From: 54-19 sp038210655
GTDB lineage: Bacteria > Chloroflexota > Chloroflexia > Chloroheliales > Chloroheliaceae
NCBI GenBank assembly: GCA_038210655.1
Contig: JBBQWM010000003.1
Span: 1 to 64,000, forward strand
Direction of reading: 5' to 3'
DNA: 64,000 nt
Shown here: positions 42,543 through 51,793 of the stretch, piece by piece
Position numbering within the stretch: the first letter of the stretch is position 1
Layout: the number at the start of each line of letters is the position of its first letter
The notes under the pieces: model-generated
Databases searched by the model: none
What the model was told of the DNA's origin: nothing
The model's input: the letters and a program-made list of their open reading frames with translations, nothing else
Program-made: the position numbers and the translations under genes

Positions 42543-44297
42543 CTAATATTCGACCGGCAAGAATACCCCACCTTGATTGGCCGAGAGTTTGGCGGCTTCC
42601 ATCACGGCGATATTGCGGCGGGCTTGCTGGGGTGTGACAGCCAGTGGTTCGCCGTTGAGCAGGTGATTTGCCAGATTGCGATGAAAAGGAAAGATCGGTG
42701 CGGGCGGCAAAGCCAGCCTTTGCTCGTGAACCTGCCCACCCCCGGCCCCCGGCGCTCGCTGGTAAAGTTGCAAAACCGGCAAGGCTTCGGATGGAGCCAG
42801 CCGTTCTTCGATTAAATCGCCGCTCCAACGGCGGCTTTTGATCGTCTCTTCGCGCCAGTGTCCGACAATCGCCCCTTTGGTTCCCAAAATGTACCACTTG
42901 GGCTTAAGAGCCGCTGCAATGTCGCTGTGCATAAATTCGGCTTCTTGACCGCCCTCGAAACGCAGCAAGACCCGCGCCTGGTCTTCGTTGGTGACATCGT
43001 GCCAGACCCGCTTATGGGCAAAGCCGCTTACACTCTGCACGTGGCCCGGTATCAGGCCAAGTATCCAGTCCAGGTAATGCGAACCCCAATCGTAGAAAAC
43101 TCCGCCCGAAATTGCTTCTTGCGAGTGCCAGTAATCGCAAGGATGGCTGAACGAGCCGATAAAAGTTTCGAGGTGAAAGACTTCGCCGATGGCTCCGCTC
43201 TCGATAGCCTGCCGGATCGCCAGATAGTCCGGGTCCCAACGGCGGCACTGGTAAACCGTCAGCACCCGCCCGACTTTCTCGGCCAGACTTATCATCGCGT
43301 TGGCTTCCTGGGTGGTCATAGAAAAAGGTTTTTCGACTACGACGTGCTTCCCGGCTTCCAACATTTGCAGGGCGAGGCTGGCGTGGGTGTTGGGCGGGGT
43401 GGAGACAATTACAAGGTCGATAGCCGGGTCGCGGGCGATTTGGCTGGCATCCTCATAGATACGCACATCCGCGAAAGCGTGACGAGCCTCTTCCAACCGG
43501 GCCGGATTGCGGTCGCAAACGGCGGCAAATTCCAGCCCCGGTACTTGACTGGCGGCAGTGCCGTGTTCAAAGCCAATCGCGCCATAACCAAGCATCGCCA
43601 CCCGGATCGGCCCACCTTCTGGCTGACCTGCGCTCCCCACAAAGCTAATCGCTCGAAAGATCAGTTGCTGAAAAGCCAGATGGTTCCAGCTTGAAGCGGC
43701 CTGTCCCAGCCCGCTTTGGAATACATATCCCTGCCCAACCCGTTGTACCCAGGCTACCGGCAGCCGTCGCCCCTGCCAGCTAACCAGCAGCAAAGGCTGT
43801 CGCCCGTTGCTCGTGTCGTCCGAGCGGTCGCTCAACCAGAAGCTATCTTCGGGTAGGGCAAAGGCGGTATCAAGGTCTAGCCCGGCGTAGTGGTCGTGGG
43901 CATACCCGGCATACAGACGGCGGGTGATCGGGTGATCGAGGCTGGTCGGCACGCGCACGATCAGTTCGGTCGCGGGAGTGCGCCGCCCTTCGGTAGCCCC
44001 GAAAACCGAGCGCAGCAATTCGTCTCCGGCCCAATTATCGGCGCTATCGCCCAATCCGACCAGCCCGCCGCCCCGACTGACAAAATCGACCAGCATGCGA
44101 CTGGCTCCTAGTTCGGGCAAGGGTGCAGCCAGCACTATCACATCGAAACGGGCCAGGTACTCAGCCGAATTCGGAAATTCTTCGCTAATCGTCAGTTGAA
44201 TTTTACCGCTCTGGGCCAGATATTCGCTAAAACCCTGACGACCCATTTCACTTAGAGTGTTAGCCGGTCGTCCGTAGAGCAGTACCTTGATGGTCAA
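42543..44297 (-). CDS. Fusion of a ThuA-like domain and a Gfo/Idh/MocA oxidoreductase
   Basis: A 584-residue protein from TTG 44297 with AAGGAG at 7 nt; the ATG upstream at 44339 lies within a 15-bp tandem duplication and is unlikely. Residues about 1-225 resemble ThuA/class I glutamine amidotransferase-like domains (KVLLYGRPANTLSEMGRQGF, DVIVLAAPLPELG, SRGGGLVGLGDSADN). From about 235 it is a Gfo/Idh/MocA NAD(P)-dependent sugar oxidoreductase (VAMLGYGAIGFEHG, VVEKPFSMTTQEAN at about 335; ISGGVFYDWGSHYLD at about 415). ThuA and Gfo/Idh proteins often act on the same sugar (trehalose utilisation); here they are one chain. The substrate is unknown. Confidence 0.8.
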   Translation of the reverse strand: MTIKVLLYGRPANTLSEMGRQGFSEYLAQSGKIQLTISEEFPNSAEYLARFDVIVLAAPLPELGASRMLVDFVSRGGGLVGLGDSADNWAGDELLRSVFGATEGRRTPATELIVRVPTSLDHPITRRLYAGYAHDHYAGLDLDTAFALPEDSFWLSDRSDDTSNGRQPLLLVSWQGRRLPVAWVQRVGQGYVFQSGLGQAASSWNHLAFQQLIFRAISFVGSAGQPEGGPIRVAMLGYGAIGFEHGTAASQVPGLEFAAVCDRNPARLEEARHAFADVRIYEDASQIARDPAIDLVIVSTPPNTHASLALQMLEAGKHVVVEKPFSMTTQEANAMISLAEKVGRVLTVYQCRRWDPDYLAIRQAIESGAIGEVFHLETFIGSFSHPCDYWHSQEAISGGVFYDWGSHYLDWILGLIPGHVQSVSGFAHKRVWHDVTNEDQARVLLRFEGGQEAEFMHSDIAAALKPKWYILGTKGAIVGHWREETIKSRRWSGDLIEERLAPSEALPVLQLYQRAPGAGGGQVHEQRLALPPAPIFPFHRNLANHLLNGEPLAVTPQQARRNIAVMEAAKLSANQGGVFLPVEY

Positions 44298-44310
44298 TGA
44301 TCTTCTCCTT

Positions 44311-44340
44311 ATAACAGTGGTCAATATAACAGTGGTCAAT
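44311..44340. repeat. Perfect 15-bp tandem duplication
   Basis: ATAACAGTGGTCAAT occurs twice back to back (44311-44325 and 44326-44340), directly upstream of the ribosome site of the fusion gene. It looks like a recent slippage or repair duplication. Confidence 0.9.
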
Positions 44341-44409
44341 TCTTACTTATAATTACTCACCGCAGAGACGCAGAGAACGCAGAGAAAACTAAAATTTAGT
44401 GTAACTACT

Positions 44410-44672
44410 CAGACCGGGCGACCACAAGGGTCGCCCCATAGCCGTCAATTTATAAATAACATAGTATAAGCCAATTATGAGTATAACTATTACAGGCTCA
44501 AAACTAAATACCGTTGCATTGTTTCAGTCTCTTACTAGAACTTACTGATTTAAGCCTTTGAACTCGATTGCTTTATGCTCACAATTCGTTAATAGTATAT
44601 TATTCTTACGTTGACGGCTATGGGCGACCACAAGGGTCGCCCCTACCAACCCAATTTCTCTGCAATTCGATG
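44410..44672. repeat. Two R1 interspersed repeat copies
   Basis: GGGCGACCACAAGGGTCGCC at about 44416-44435 and again at 44625-44644 form hairpins with GGCGACC/GGTCGCC arms. The second continues CCTACCAACCCAATTTCTCT, the R1 right end. The interval between them and back to 44298 holds no gene. The gap 44341-44685 therefore is repeat-rich and otherwise empty. Confidence 0.7.
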
Positions 44673-44685
44673 TATCTTTCATCCC

Positions 44686-47130
44686 TCATCCCTCATCCTT
44701 CATCCCTCCGTGATAGTGGGCATGAGTATGATCGTGGTCGGCCCAATGCTGGTGTTTGTGAGTGTGGGTTACGCCGGGTGGGGGTAACTCTTCCGGCGAG
44801 TGGGCGTGCGTTCCCGCCAAATGACGGGCGACATCGTGTCCGAACCAGCGCATCCCTGGCTTTTGATTCATGGATAGCAGGCTCTGACCGTGATGCCAGC
44901 GGGTGCGGAAGAGGTCATAATTCTTCTTGCTTTTGGTGCGCTGCTCTTCTTCCGAGAGGCTGTACCATTCAAGATGAGGATGCTTGATGATCTGCCGGGC
45001 GACCTCCGGGGTGGTCACGGCTCGATAGCCCGCCGCCAGAAAGAAGAAGCTCAGGTAAATATCCATCAGCCGGTAGAAGCGGAACTTCTCGTCAATCGGC
45101 CCGATCTGATCCCACAACTCGCGCCGGAAGGCCAGCAAATAGCCTTCGATGGCATCCACATCGGTCGGTTCGGTTTGGGATACAACAGCCTCTTCAAATT
45201 CGCGCAAGTCGCGGGTTATCAGGCCGTATGGCCCGGCGACTCCTATTGTCGGCTCACTCAAGCGGCGTTCGAGTTCGCTCCAGATGTCGCCGTTAAGCTC
45301 AATCGAAGTATCCAGCAGAACTAAGAAGCGGCCTCGGCTGGCCCCGACCGTGACATTGCGTCCGGCGGCAAAGCCCAAATTATGATCGGCAAAGATGATC
45401 TGCAAGCCGATTTCTTTTTCAGCCTCCGCTTCTCCCTTGCGATGCGGTAGACCATGCCGGGCCAGGTCGTGCAGGTAATCCAGCGTATCATCGGTCGAGC
45501 CGTTGTCGATGATAACCAGTTCGAGCTTGCGCCCATAACGATGCCGTCGGATGCTTTCGATGGCGCGTTCCAGGTCGCTCCGGCTATTGTGGGCCAGTAG
45601 ATTGACCGAAAATTCGTAGAGGTCGGGCCGGTTGAGAGCGTATTTTGGCCCGGCCCCGGACGCGCTGATTGCCCGGAACTCGGCGTTCGGATCGCGTTTG
45701 AGGACTAGCGGCCCGCTCTGGGTATCGTAAATCGCGTAGCCCTGTTCGGCAACTTGGAGGCGGATCGCATCGGCTGCCGCATAATCACGCTCTTTGCGGT
45801 GGGCTTCCCGCTCCTGAACAGCCTGTCGAAGGGTTGTTTCTAAGCCTGCCAGGTTGGTGGGCGAGTCGGTCAGGTTCTTCCAGTCCTCGTTTTGCAAATA
45901 TTCTTCAAAACCAAAGCCTAACACACCGTTATCCCATTCCAGGGCCAGCCGTAATTTTGCACTTGGGCTGAGTTCGCTATCGTTCTGGCGAAGCATCTTC
46001 CAGAAAACCGCCATCGCCCTGGGCAGATTCAGATCGTCCTCGATAGCACCCCAAAAGTCAGTGTTCCAGCGATTGATGGCGGTTTCGTCGATAGCCTGCT
46101 CAACTGTGTTTCGTTGAGACAGCCCGACCAACCGGGCGCGTAGCCGTCGGAGGCTAGTTTGGGCCGCACGCAGGGCCGTAAAAGTAAAGTTGATCCGGCT
46201 GCGATAGAGGGCGGTGGTATAAAAGTAGCGCAGGGCCAGTGGCTCGAAACCGAGGGTTTCGACTTCCGACAGCGTATAAGCATTGCCAGTCGATTTTGCC
46301 ATTTTGAGGCCATCGGCCAGCAGGTGTTGGGCGTGTACCCAATAGTTGACGAATTGTTGCCCGGTGTAGGCTTCGCTTTGGGCCAATTCGTCCTCGTGAT
46401 GCGGGAAGATATTATCGACCCCGCCGGTATGAATATCGAAATGGGGGCCAAGATACTTGATCGACATCGCGCTACACTCGATATGCCAGCCCGGAAAGCC
46501 GCGCCCCCAGGGGCTATCCCAGGCCATCTCGCGGTTCGGTTCGGCTTTTTTCCAGAGCGGGAAGTCCTCCGGGTTGCGGCGGCGGGTGTCGGTGGTGTCT
46601 CTGGCCCCTTCGATCAGCCCTTCCAACAGATTGCCGCTCAGTTTGCCATAACCCTTAAAGCGTTTGATGTCAAAGAAAACGTCACCCTCGACTTCGTAGG
46701 CGACCCCTTTTTCGACCAGCCCTTGCACGATTTCGAGCATTTCGGGAACGTGCTGGGTAGCACGCGGGAAGACCTGGGCGGGCAGAATGTTGAGCTTGCG
46801 TTCGTCGTTCAGGAAGGCTTCGGTATAGAAGGCCGCAATCTGGGCGCTGGTCTTGCCTTCCTTGCGGGCCTGGGCGATCAGCTTATCCTCGCCTTGGTCA
46901 AGCATTTCGACCCGCATGTGACCGACATCGGTGATATTTTTGATGTGCGTGACTTGATAGCCCGCCCGCAAAAGCGCCCGGCGCAGCCAATCGGACATAC
47001 AAAAAGTCCGTAAATTGCCGATGTGGATAAACCGATAGACGGTCGGGCCACAGCTATACATCTTAAAGTGGCCCGGTTCTAGCGGGGTAATCTCTTCTTT
47101 TCGGTGGGTCAGGGTATTATAGAGTTTCAT
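44686..47130 (-). CDS. Cysteinyl-tRNA synthetase fused to a family-2 glycosyltransferase with a His-rich tail
   Basis: An 814-residue protein from ATG 47130 (MKLYNTLTHRKEEI). Residues about 1-485 are a full class I CysRS: Cys27 in CGPTVY, HIGN at 36-39, Cys in WHIECSAMS (about 209), HHEDE (about 234) as zinc ligands, KMAKS (about 266) and a C-terminal anticodon segment ending YAIYDTQSGPLVLK. After a linker of about 25 residues comes a GT-A glycosyltransferase (about 510-740: VIIDNGSTDDT; LVLLDTSIELNGDIW; GYLLAFRRELWDQIGPI). The last 45 residues contain about 14 His (HTHKHQHW, HDHTHAHYH), a likely metal sponge. CysRS normally ends near 460-480 residues. It is the second gene after the zinc-site ArsR regulator. 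Confidence 0.88.
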   Translation of the reverse strand: MKLYNTLTHRKEEITPLEPGHFKMYSCGPTVYRFIHIGNLRTFCMSDWLRRALLRAGYQVTHIKNITDVGHMRVEMLDQGEDKLIAQARKEGKTSAQIAAFYTEAFLNDERKLNILPAQVFPRATQHVPEMLEIVQGLVEKGVAYEVEGDVFFDIKRFKGYGKLSGNLLEGLIEGARDTTDTRRRNPEDFPLWKKAEPNREMAWDSPWGRGFPGWHIECSAMSIKYLGPHFDIHTGGVDNIFPHHEDELAQSEAYTGQQFVNYWVHAQHLLADGLKMAKSTGNAYTLSEVETLGFEPLALRYFYTTALYRSRINFTFTALRAAQTSLRRLRARLVGLSQRNTVEQAIDETAINRWNTDFWGAIEDDLNLPRAMAVFWKMLRQNDSELSPSAKLRLALEWDNGVLGFGFEEYLQNEDWKNLTDSPTNLAGLETTLRQAVQEREAHRKERDYAAADAIRLQVAEQGYAIYDTQSGPLVLKRDPNAEFRAISASGAGPKYALNRPDLYEFSVNLLAHNSRSDLERAIESIRRHRYGRKLELVIIDNGSTDDTLDYLHDLARHGLPHRKGEAEAEKEIGLQIIFADHNLGFAAGRNVTVGASRGRFLVLLDTSIELNGDIWSELERRLSEPTIGVAGPYGLITRDLREFEEAVVSQTEPTDVDAIEGYLLAFRRELWDQIGPIDEKFRFYRLMDIYLSFFFLAAGYRAVTTPEVARQIIKHPHLEWYSLSEEEQRTKSKKNYDLFRTRWHHGQSLLSMNQKPGMRWFGHDVARHLAGTHAHSPEELPPPGVTHTHKHQHWADHDHTHAHYHGGMKDEG

Positions 47131-47164
47131 ACTTTTCTTCGATTTCTGCTTTGAAATAAACGAT

Positions 47165-47578
47165 CTAACGGCCAATTTCGCTCAGGGCGGGTGGCTGAAG
47201 GTGATGGTCGGGTAGGGCGTTATCGACGTGATCGAGATGCGAGAAGGCTTCCCGAAAGAGGTTGCCGACGTGGGCGTCGTCTATCGAATAATAGATCGTG
47301 TTGCCGTCGCGCCGGAACTTGACCAGTTGAATATCCTTGAGACCTTTTAGATGGTGCGATACGCCCGAAGCCGACGCGCCCACTATAGCAGCAATATCAG
47401 TTCCGCATAACTCGTGCCGGGTGAGGGCCAAAATAATCTTGCAACGGGTCGGGTCGGCCAGAGCCTGAAAAATACGGGCGACCCGTTGCATTTGGGCCTC
47501 GTTTGGCATTGCCCCTTTAATCTCCTGGAGGGTAGCATTTTGTTCTACCATATCCAGGCTTACTTCGTGTTTTTTCAT
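47165..47578 (-). CDS. ArsR/SmtB-family regulator with a zinc-type alpha-5 site
   Basis: A 137-residue winged-helix repressor. The DNA-binding region is LCGTDIAAIVGASASGVSHHLKGLKDI at about 57-83, with ELC (56-58) as in SmtB. The alpha-5 site has Asp101, His103, His114 and His117, exactly the D-x-H-x10-H-x2-H spacing of the zinc sensors CzrA and SmtB. It therefore probably releases DNA when zinc is high. Its stop is 34 bases from the CysRS-glycosyltransferase start, so both are in one transcript. The start used is ATG 47578; ATG eleven codons later (MVEQ) is possible. Confidence 0.86.
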   Translation of the reverse strand: MKKHEVSLDMVEQNATLQEIKGAMPNEAQMQRVARIFQALADPTRCKIILALTRHELCGTDIAAIVGASASGVSHHLKGLKDIQLVKFRRDGNTIYYSIDDAHVGNLFREAFSHLDHVDNALPDHHLQPPALSEIGR

Positions 47579-47635
47579 TGGTCTGACCGTTGGCCCTTCC
47601 TGTTTAGCCGGATACTTTCTGGCTACTTCGACACT

Positions 47636-47689
47636 TAATCAATTAGTCATTCAATGATCTATAATAAAGACTAGCCCGCCGCTTGTCAA
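47636..47689 (-). promoter_or_regulatory. Promoter of the ArsR-CysRS operon
   Basis: On the minus strand a -35 TTGACA (47689-47684), 17-bp spacer and -10 TATTAT (47666-47661) predict a start near 47654. The region 47636-47660 has two similar words, TCATTGA and TAATTGA, separated by 5 bases, which could be ArsR half sites. It lies in a gap (47579-48004) that otherwise holds R1 repeat sequence. Confidence 0.6.
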
Positions 47690-47794
47690 TCAAACCTCTA
47701 GCCCGGAGTGTTGCTAAAGTGTGAAGTTTTGCGGAGGAAGGCGGTTTGGTCGAACTGGTATAATATCTGGCATCAAGAGCCTACCCCAATTGAT

Positions 47795-47915
47795 TGCTGG
47801 TAGGGGCGACCCTTGTGATCGCCCGTGAACACCCGGCACGGTCTCCGAGGGCGACCACAAGGGTCGCCCCTACCAGCCCAATGTCTTTGCAACTAGCTGT
47901 AGTGGGATCGGTTCT
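47795..47915. repeat. R1 interspersed repeat, long copy
   Basis: GGTAGGGGCGACCCTTGTG (from 47799) and CACAAGGGTCGCCCCTACC (ending about 47873) form a long stem with a ~35-base loop. The right end reads CAGCCCAATGTCTTTGCAA and TAGCTGTAGTGGGATCGGTT, also present in parts at 32288, 59830 and 61430. It is non-coding. Confidence 0.8.
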
Positions 47916-48004
47916 TAGCTGAGAGGTGAGCCTAAATCATTGGTTCATTTTGTAGGAATAGTTGTAGGCCAGTTAGCAATGAACTCTGGGGAGGAAGGAA
48001 ATCG

Positions 48005-49264
48005 ATGGATCAAGGAGCAGTTCCGTTGGCCCCGCCGCCTGTCAAAGTTAGACGATTTTCAAAGGACGCTCGTATGCTATTTGCGACTTGCGCGACCCGC
48101 AATTTCGCCTATGGCTTTCTATCGTTGATATTGGCCTTATATCTGGCGGCGCTAGGGCTGGATACGGCTAGTATTGGGACGATTTTCACGGCGGCGCTGG
48201 CGGGTGGTGCAATCATGACCGTCTGGCTGACGGCCTACGCCGACCGTCTGGGCCGTCGGCGTATTTTGATGGTGGGAGCAGGTTTGATGGCGCTGGCAGG
48301 GGTGGTCTTTGCCCTGACCGATAACGTGCTGCTTTTGATAATCGCTGCAATTGTTGGCACAATCAGTCCTTCTGGCAAAGAGGTCGGGCCATTTCTCTCG
48401 GTTGAGCAGGCCGTCTTGAGCCAGGTTACACCGGACGAACAGCGCACCAGCACTTTCGCAGCCTATAATCTGGTCGGGTCGTTCGCCGGGATGCTAGGAG
48501 CATTGGCGGTCGCCTTGCTGGGGTTTAGTGGGCTGACCCCGTTGGTCGGTTATCGAGTGCTGGTTTGGGGCTATGTAGTAACGGCGCTTGGATTGCTGTT
48601 CCTTTTCGCTCGTTTCTCGCCCGCTATAGAAGTCCAGACCACCGGAGAGGTTGTTCGGCCCGCCACCCGCCTGGGTTTGCATCGGTCGCGGGGAATGGTA
48701 CTAAAGCTGGCGGCTTTGTTCGCGCTAGACGCTTTTGCGGGCGGTTTTGTAGTACAGGGGCTGGTGGCCTACTGGTTTTATTTGCGCTATGGAGCCGATG
48801 CCCAGCTTTTAGGCACAATCTTTTTCGGAACCAATTTGTTTACAACCCTTTCATTTCTGGCCGCAGCGCCACTGGCCCGGCGAATTGGCCTTTTGAATGC
48901 AATGGTTTTTACTCATCTACCTTCAAATCTGTTATTGCTGCTGGTTCCTCTCATGCCAAATTTGAAATTGGCGATCAGTGTTTTGTTGCTCCGCCACCTG
49001 CTTTCCCAACTGGATGTGCCAACTCGGCAGTCTTACACAATGGCGATAGTTGCGCCGGACGAACGGTCGGCGGCAGCAGGGCTGACTTCGGTCGCCCGGA
49101 ATGCGGCGACGGCTTTAGCTCCGCTTTTTACCGGGGCGACTTTGGCGGTTCCGGCTATTGGATGGCCCTTTTTGTTGGCTGGTAGCCTCAAAATCGTCTA
49201 CGATCTGGGTATTTTTGCGGTCTTTCGCAAGGTGCGCCCACCAGAAGAAGTTTTGCACAAATAA
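48005..49264 (+). CDS. Major facilitator superfamily transporter
   Basis: A 419-residue membrane protein with about 12 hydrophobic segments. The MFS motif A-like loop is AYADRLGRRRILMVGAG at about residues 78-94. The two six-helix halves are separated by a loop near 205-225 (EVQTTGEVVRPATRLGLHRSRG). The substrate is not readable; multidrug or sugar-type MFS are both possible. The ribosome site GGGAGGAAGGAA precedes the ATG, and the R1 repeat lies just upstream. Confidence 0.85.
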   Translation: MDQGAVPLAPPPVKVRRFSKDARMLFATCATRNFAYGFLSLILALYLAALGLDTASIGTIFTAALAGGAIMTVWLTAYADRLGRRRILMVGAGLMALAGVVFALTDNVLLLIIAAIVGTISPSGKEVGPFLSVEQAVLSQVTPDEQRTSTFAAYNLVGSFAGMLGALAVALLGFSGLTPLVGYRVLVWGYVVTALGLLFLFARFSPAIEVQTTGEVVRPATRLGLHRSRGMVLKLAALFALDAFAGGFVVQGLVAYWFYLRYGADAQLLGTIFFGTNLFTTLSFLAAAPLARRIGLLNAMVFTHLPSNLLLLLVPLMPNLKLAISVLLLRHLLSQLDVPTRQSYTMAIVAPDERSAAAGLTSVARNAATALAPLFTGATLAVPAIGWPFLLAGSLKIVYDLGIFAVFRKVRPPEEVLHK

Positions 49265-49340
49265 AACTGGCGTTGCAAAGCGGCCTCGAATCGGCTAAAC
49301 TTAGTTTAGATTTGTAAAGAGAAGCGGAAAGCGAACAAAT

Positions 49341-50306
49341 ATGACATTTTCGGTTCCAGGGTCTGACAAAGACGCACCCGGCGGCGACCCTGATCTAACC
49401 CAGGCCCTAGCCGAAGCCCGGCGCTGGTTGGAAGAGGGCCAGCAAGCTCTGGAAGAGTGTAGCAGCCTTGCCCCGGCCCAGGCTATCGAGCAAAGCGATA
49501 AAGCCCTGGCAGCCTTTAAAAAGGCGCGTGAACTGGCAGGCGACGACCCGGAACTCGGTCGGGCCGCTCGGCTAGGAGTGGCGGCGGCCTATAGCCAGCG
49601 CGGACATCAGCACCGCTATGCCCATAATCACGCCGAAGCACTAGCCGATCTTTCTCAGGCGATCCGGCTCAATCCAGCCGGGGCAGAGGATTATTATTAT
49701 CGCGCCCTAAGCTATCTGGCGAAAGGCGACCAGCGGTTGGCCCGCAACGATTTTACCGAATATCTCAAGCGCGGCGAAAGCGATTACTTGCGCGGGGTCG
49801 CCAGAGAGCAGTTGTCGGCGCTAGTGCCGGACAAGGCCGACAGTCAGGCCAGCCTTTCGCATTGGCGTAATGAGGGCGTGCGGTTGAATGCTGAGGCCAG
49901 CAGCGCGGCCAATCCGCGTGGCGAGGGCGAGGAAAAGACCGCGCCGGAATGGGCCAAAGCGGTCGCCCTTTATAATAAGGCTATCGCGGCTTTCGACCGC
50001 GCCCTGGAAGCCAATTCTAAAGATGTCCAGACCCGCATAGGGCTACTGGCGGCTTTGAACGAACAGGCCGAGGCTTATCGCCAGATGGGGGAGTACGATC
50101 TGGCGTTGGAGAACTATAACCGCGCCCGGCAGGTCTGGCCTCAACCCCGTCAGCTTTTCTTACGGGCTGAGACGCTCTGGGAGGCCGAGCGCAAAGACCT
50201 AGCCCGCGCCGCCTTCACCGAATATCTTAAACAGGCCGATGACCCTTCGCTCCGCGTTCAGGCCGAAAAATATTTGCAGATCAAAGAAACAAAGGCTGGA
50301 CGCTGA
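49341..50306 (+). CDS. TPR-repeat protein
   Basis: A 321-residue soluble protein made of TPR motifs: AAAYSQRGHQHRYAHNHAEALADLSQAIRLNPAGAEDYYYRALSYLAKGDQRLA, and a second cluster EQAEAYRQMGEYDLALENYNRARQVWP. Acidic, Gln/Ala-rich N terminus; no signal peptide. It likely binds partner proteins. Its stop TGA overlaps the ATG of the glycosyltransferase (TGATG), so the two are translated together and may act together in glycan export or assembly. Confidence 0.82.
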   Translation: MTFSVPGSDKDAPGGDPDLTQALAEARRWLEEGQQALEECSSLAPAQAIEQSDKALAAFKKARELAGDDPELGRAARLGVAAAYSQRGHQHRYAHNHAEALADLSQAIRLNPAGAEDYYYRALSYLAKGDQRLARNDFTEYLKRGESDYLRGVAREQLSALVPDKADSQASLSHWRNEGVRLNAEASSAANPRGEGEEKTAPEWAKAVALYNKAIAAFDRALEANSKDVQTRIGLLAALNEQAEAYRQMGEYDLALENYNRARQVWPQPRQLFLRAETLWEAERKDLARAAFTEYLKQADDPSLRVQAEKYLQIKETKAGR

Positions 50307-51661
50307 TGCAATCGGTTTCGCTGGTGGTGGTCAGCTACGGTTCCGCTGCGTTCTTGCCGGAATGTTTGTCCAGCCTGATGGCCGAGGTAGCAAACTATAG
50401 GGTGGCCCAGGTCGCTTTGGTCGAGAATAAGCCCGATCAGGCCACCCGCCGCGAGACCGAAAGAGTGGCTGCGCCTTTTATCGCCCAGGGCTTGCGCTAT
50501 CTGCCCGCTCCGATCAATCTGGGTTATGGAGGAGCGGCGAATTGGGGTTGGGAACAATTGGCTCAGGCCGACCTATATCTTGTGCTAAACCCGGATATGA
50601 GCTTTCCGGCTGGCTGGCTGGCCCGTTTTGTGGCTCCCTTTGAGCGGGACGAGCGGGTCGGGGTGGTCGGCTGCAAGCTGCTAAATCGTAATGGCACGCT
50701 TCAGCACGCCGGGGGCTTGCTGCGCTACGGGCTGGCGCTGGCCGAGCATTTTGGTTATGGCGAACCGAACGACGGACGTTGGGACGAGTCGTGCGAGGTC
50801 GAGTTTGTGACGGGGGCGGCGCTGGGTTTGCGTGGCACGGTTTTGCAAGCGCTGGGCGGTTTTGACCCGGCTTACTTTCCGGGCTATTACGAAGATGTTG
50901 ATTTGTGCTGGCGGGCGCGGGCTGCCGGCTGGCGGGTCTGGTACGAAGCGGAGGCTGTCGCCTCCCATTACGAAGGGGCGACTTTCGGGCGCGAACTTGG
51001 CTATTACCGGGCGCTTCATCGTAATCGGCTGCGCTTTGTCTTACAAAATTTCGACAGCCGTACCCTTTTGCAAGAGTTCGTCCCGGCGGAACGCGCCCGC
51101 TTGCAAGGCACGCTGGCGGAACTTGACCGAGCGGCGAGTGGTGCAGTCTACCGGGCGGCGGCGCGTTCATTTAGCCTTAATTTTTCAACTTTGCCCAATC
51201 AGGAGAAGAAAGTTATCTTGAAAACATATTCTAGTGCTAACGATCTGTTTAGCCATTATGACCCGGCCTTTGAAACCGAATTTAGCGACCCGCAAGAAGC
51301 GGCCCTGGTCGAACGGTTGACAACCCACGCTGCCGAGGTCAAACAAGGCTGGCTGGTCGAAGAAAAGCCCTTTCGGTCGCGGTTGCCTTTTGTGGCAGCC
51401 TGGCGCGAACGGTTTAACTCGATCTCGACGCGCTGGTATGTCAAGCCGATCCTGGCCCAGCAGGTCGATTTTAACGCTGCCGTCGCCCGTTCTATCGAGG
51501 ACCTTAGCAAGCTGGCGCTCGGCAGTAGCACGGCTAACCAGATGCAAACCGCAACGCTCTCGGCCCGCATGCTGGCCCTCGAAACTCGCCTTGAGCGGAT
51601 CGAAGCTTTGCTCGAAAAGCTGACCGGAATCGATCAGGATAGCGATAATAGTGATGTTTGA
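50306..51661 (+). CDS. Family-2 glycosyltransferase (rhamnosyltransferase-like)
   Basis: A 451-residue cytoplasmic GT-A enzyme. Nucleotide-sugar motifs are SLVVVSYGS (start), INLGYGGAANWGWEQL (about 71), YLVLNPDMSFPAGWL (about 91, NPD in place of DxD), FVTGAALGLRGTVL (about 170) and YFPGYYEDVDLCWRARAAGW (about 190). The match is to WbbL-like dTDP-rhamnosyltransferases. The last 130 residues are an added helical region. It probably extends an envelope glycan. Confidence 0.85.
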   Translation: MQSVSLVVVSYGSAAFLPECLSSLMAEVANYRVAQVALVENKPDQATRRETERVAAPFIAQGLRYLPAPINLGYGGAANWGWEQLAQADLYLVLNPDMSFPAGWLARFVAPFERDERVGVVGCKLLNRNGTLQHAGGLLRYGLALAEHFGYGEPNDGRWDESCEVEFVTGAALGLRGTVLQALGGFDPAYFPGYYEDVDLCWRARAAGWRVWYEAEAVASHYEGATFGRELGYYRALHRNRLRFVLQNFDSRTLLQEFVPAERARLQGTLAELDRAASGAVYRAAARSFSLNFSTLPNQEKKVILKTYSSANDLFSHYDPAFETEFSDPQEAALVERLTTHAAEVKQGWLVEEKPFRSRLPFVAAWRERFNSISTRWYVKPILAQQVDFNAAVARSIEDLSKLALGSSTANQMQTATLSARMLALETRLERIEALLEKLTGIDQDSDNSDV

Positions 51662-51793
51662 TAATCAGGCTAATGAAGCCCATCGAGGGTCTTTTGCTGA
51701 AACCCTTGCCACTTTCGGGACGTATAATATACTGGGATAACTGGGGTCGTTACAATACAATTTTAGTTTAGTTTTAGCCGAAAGGATCAACCG

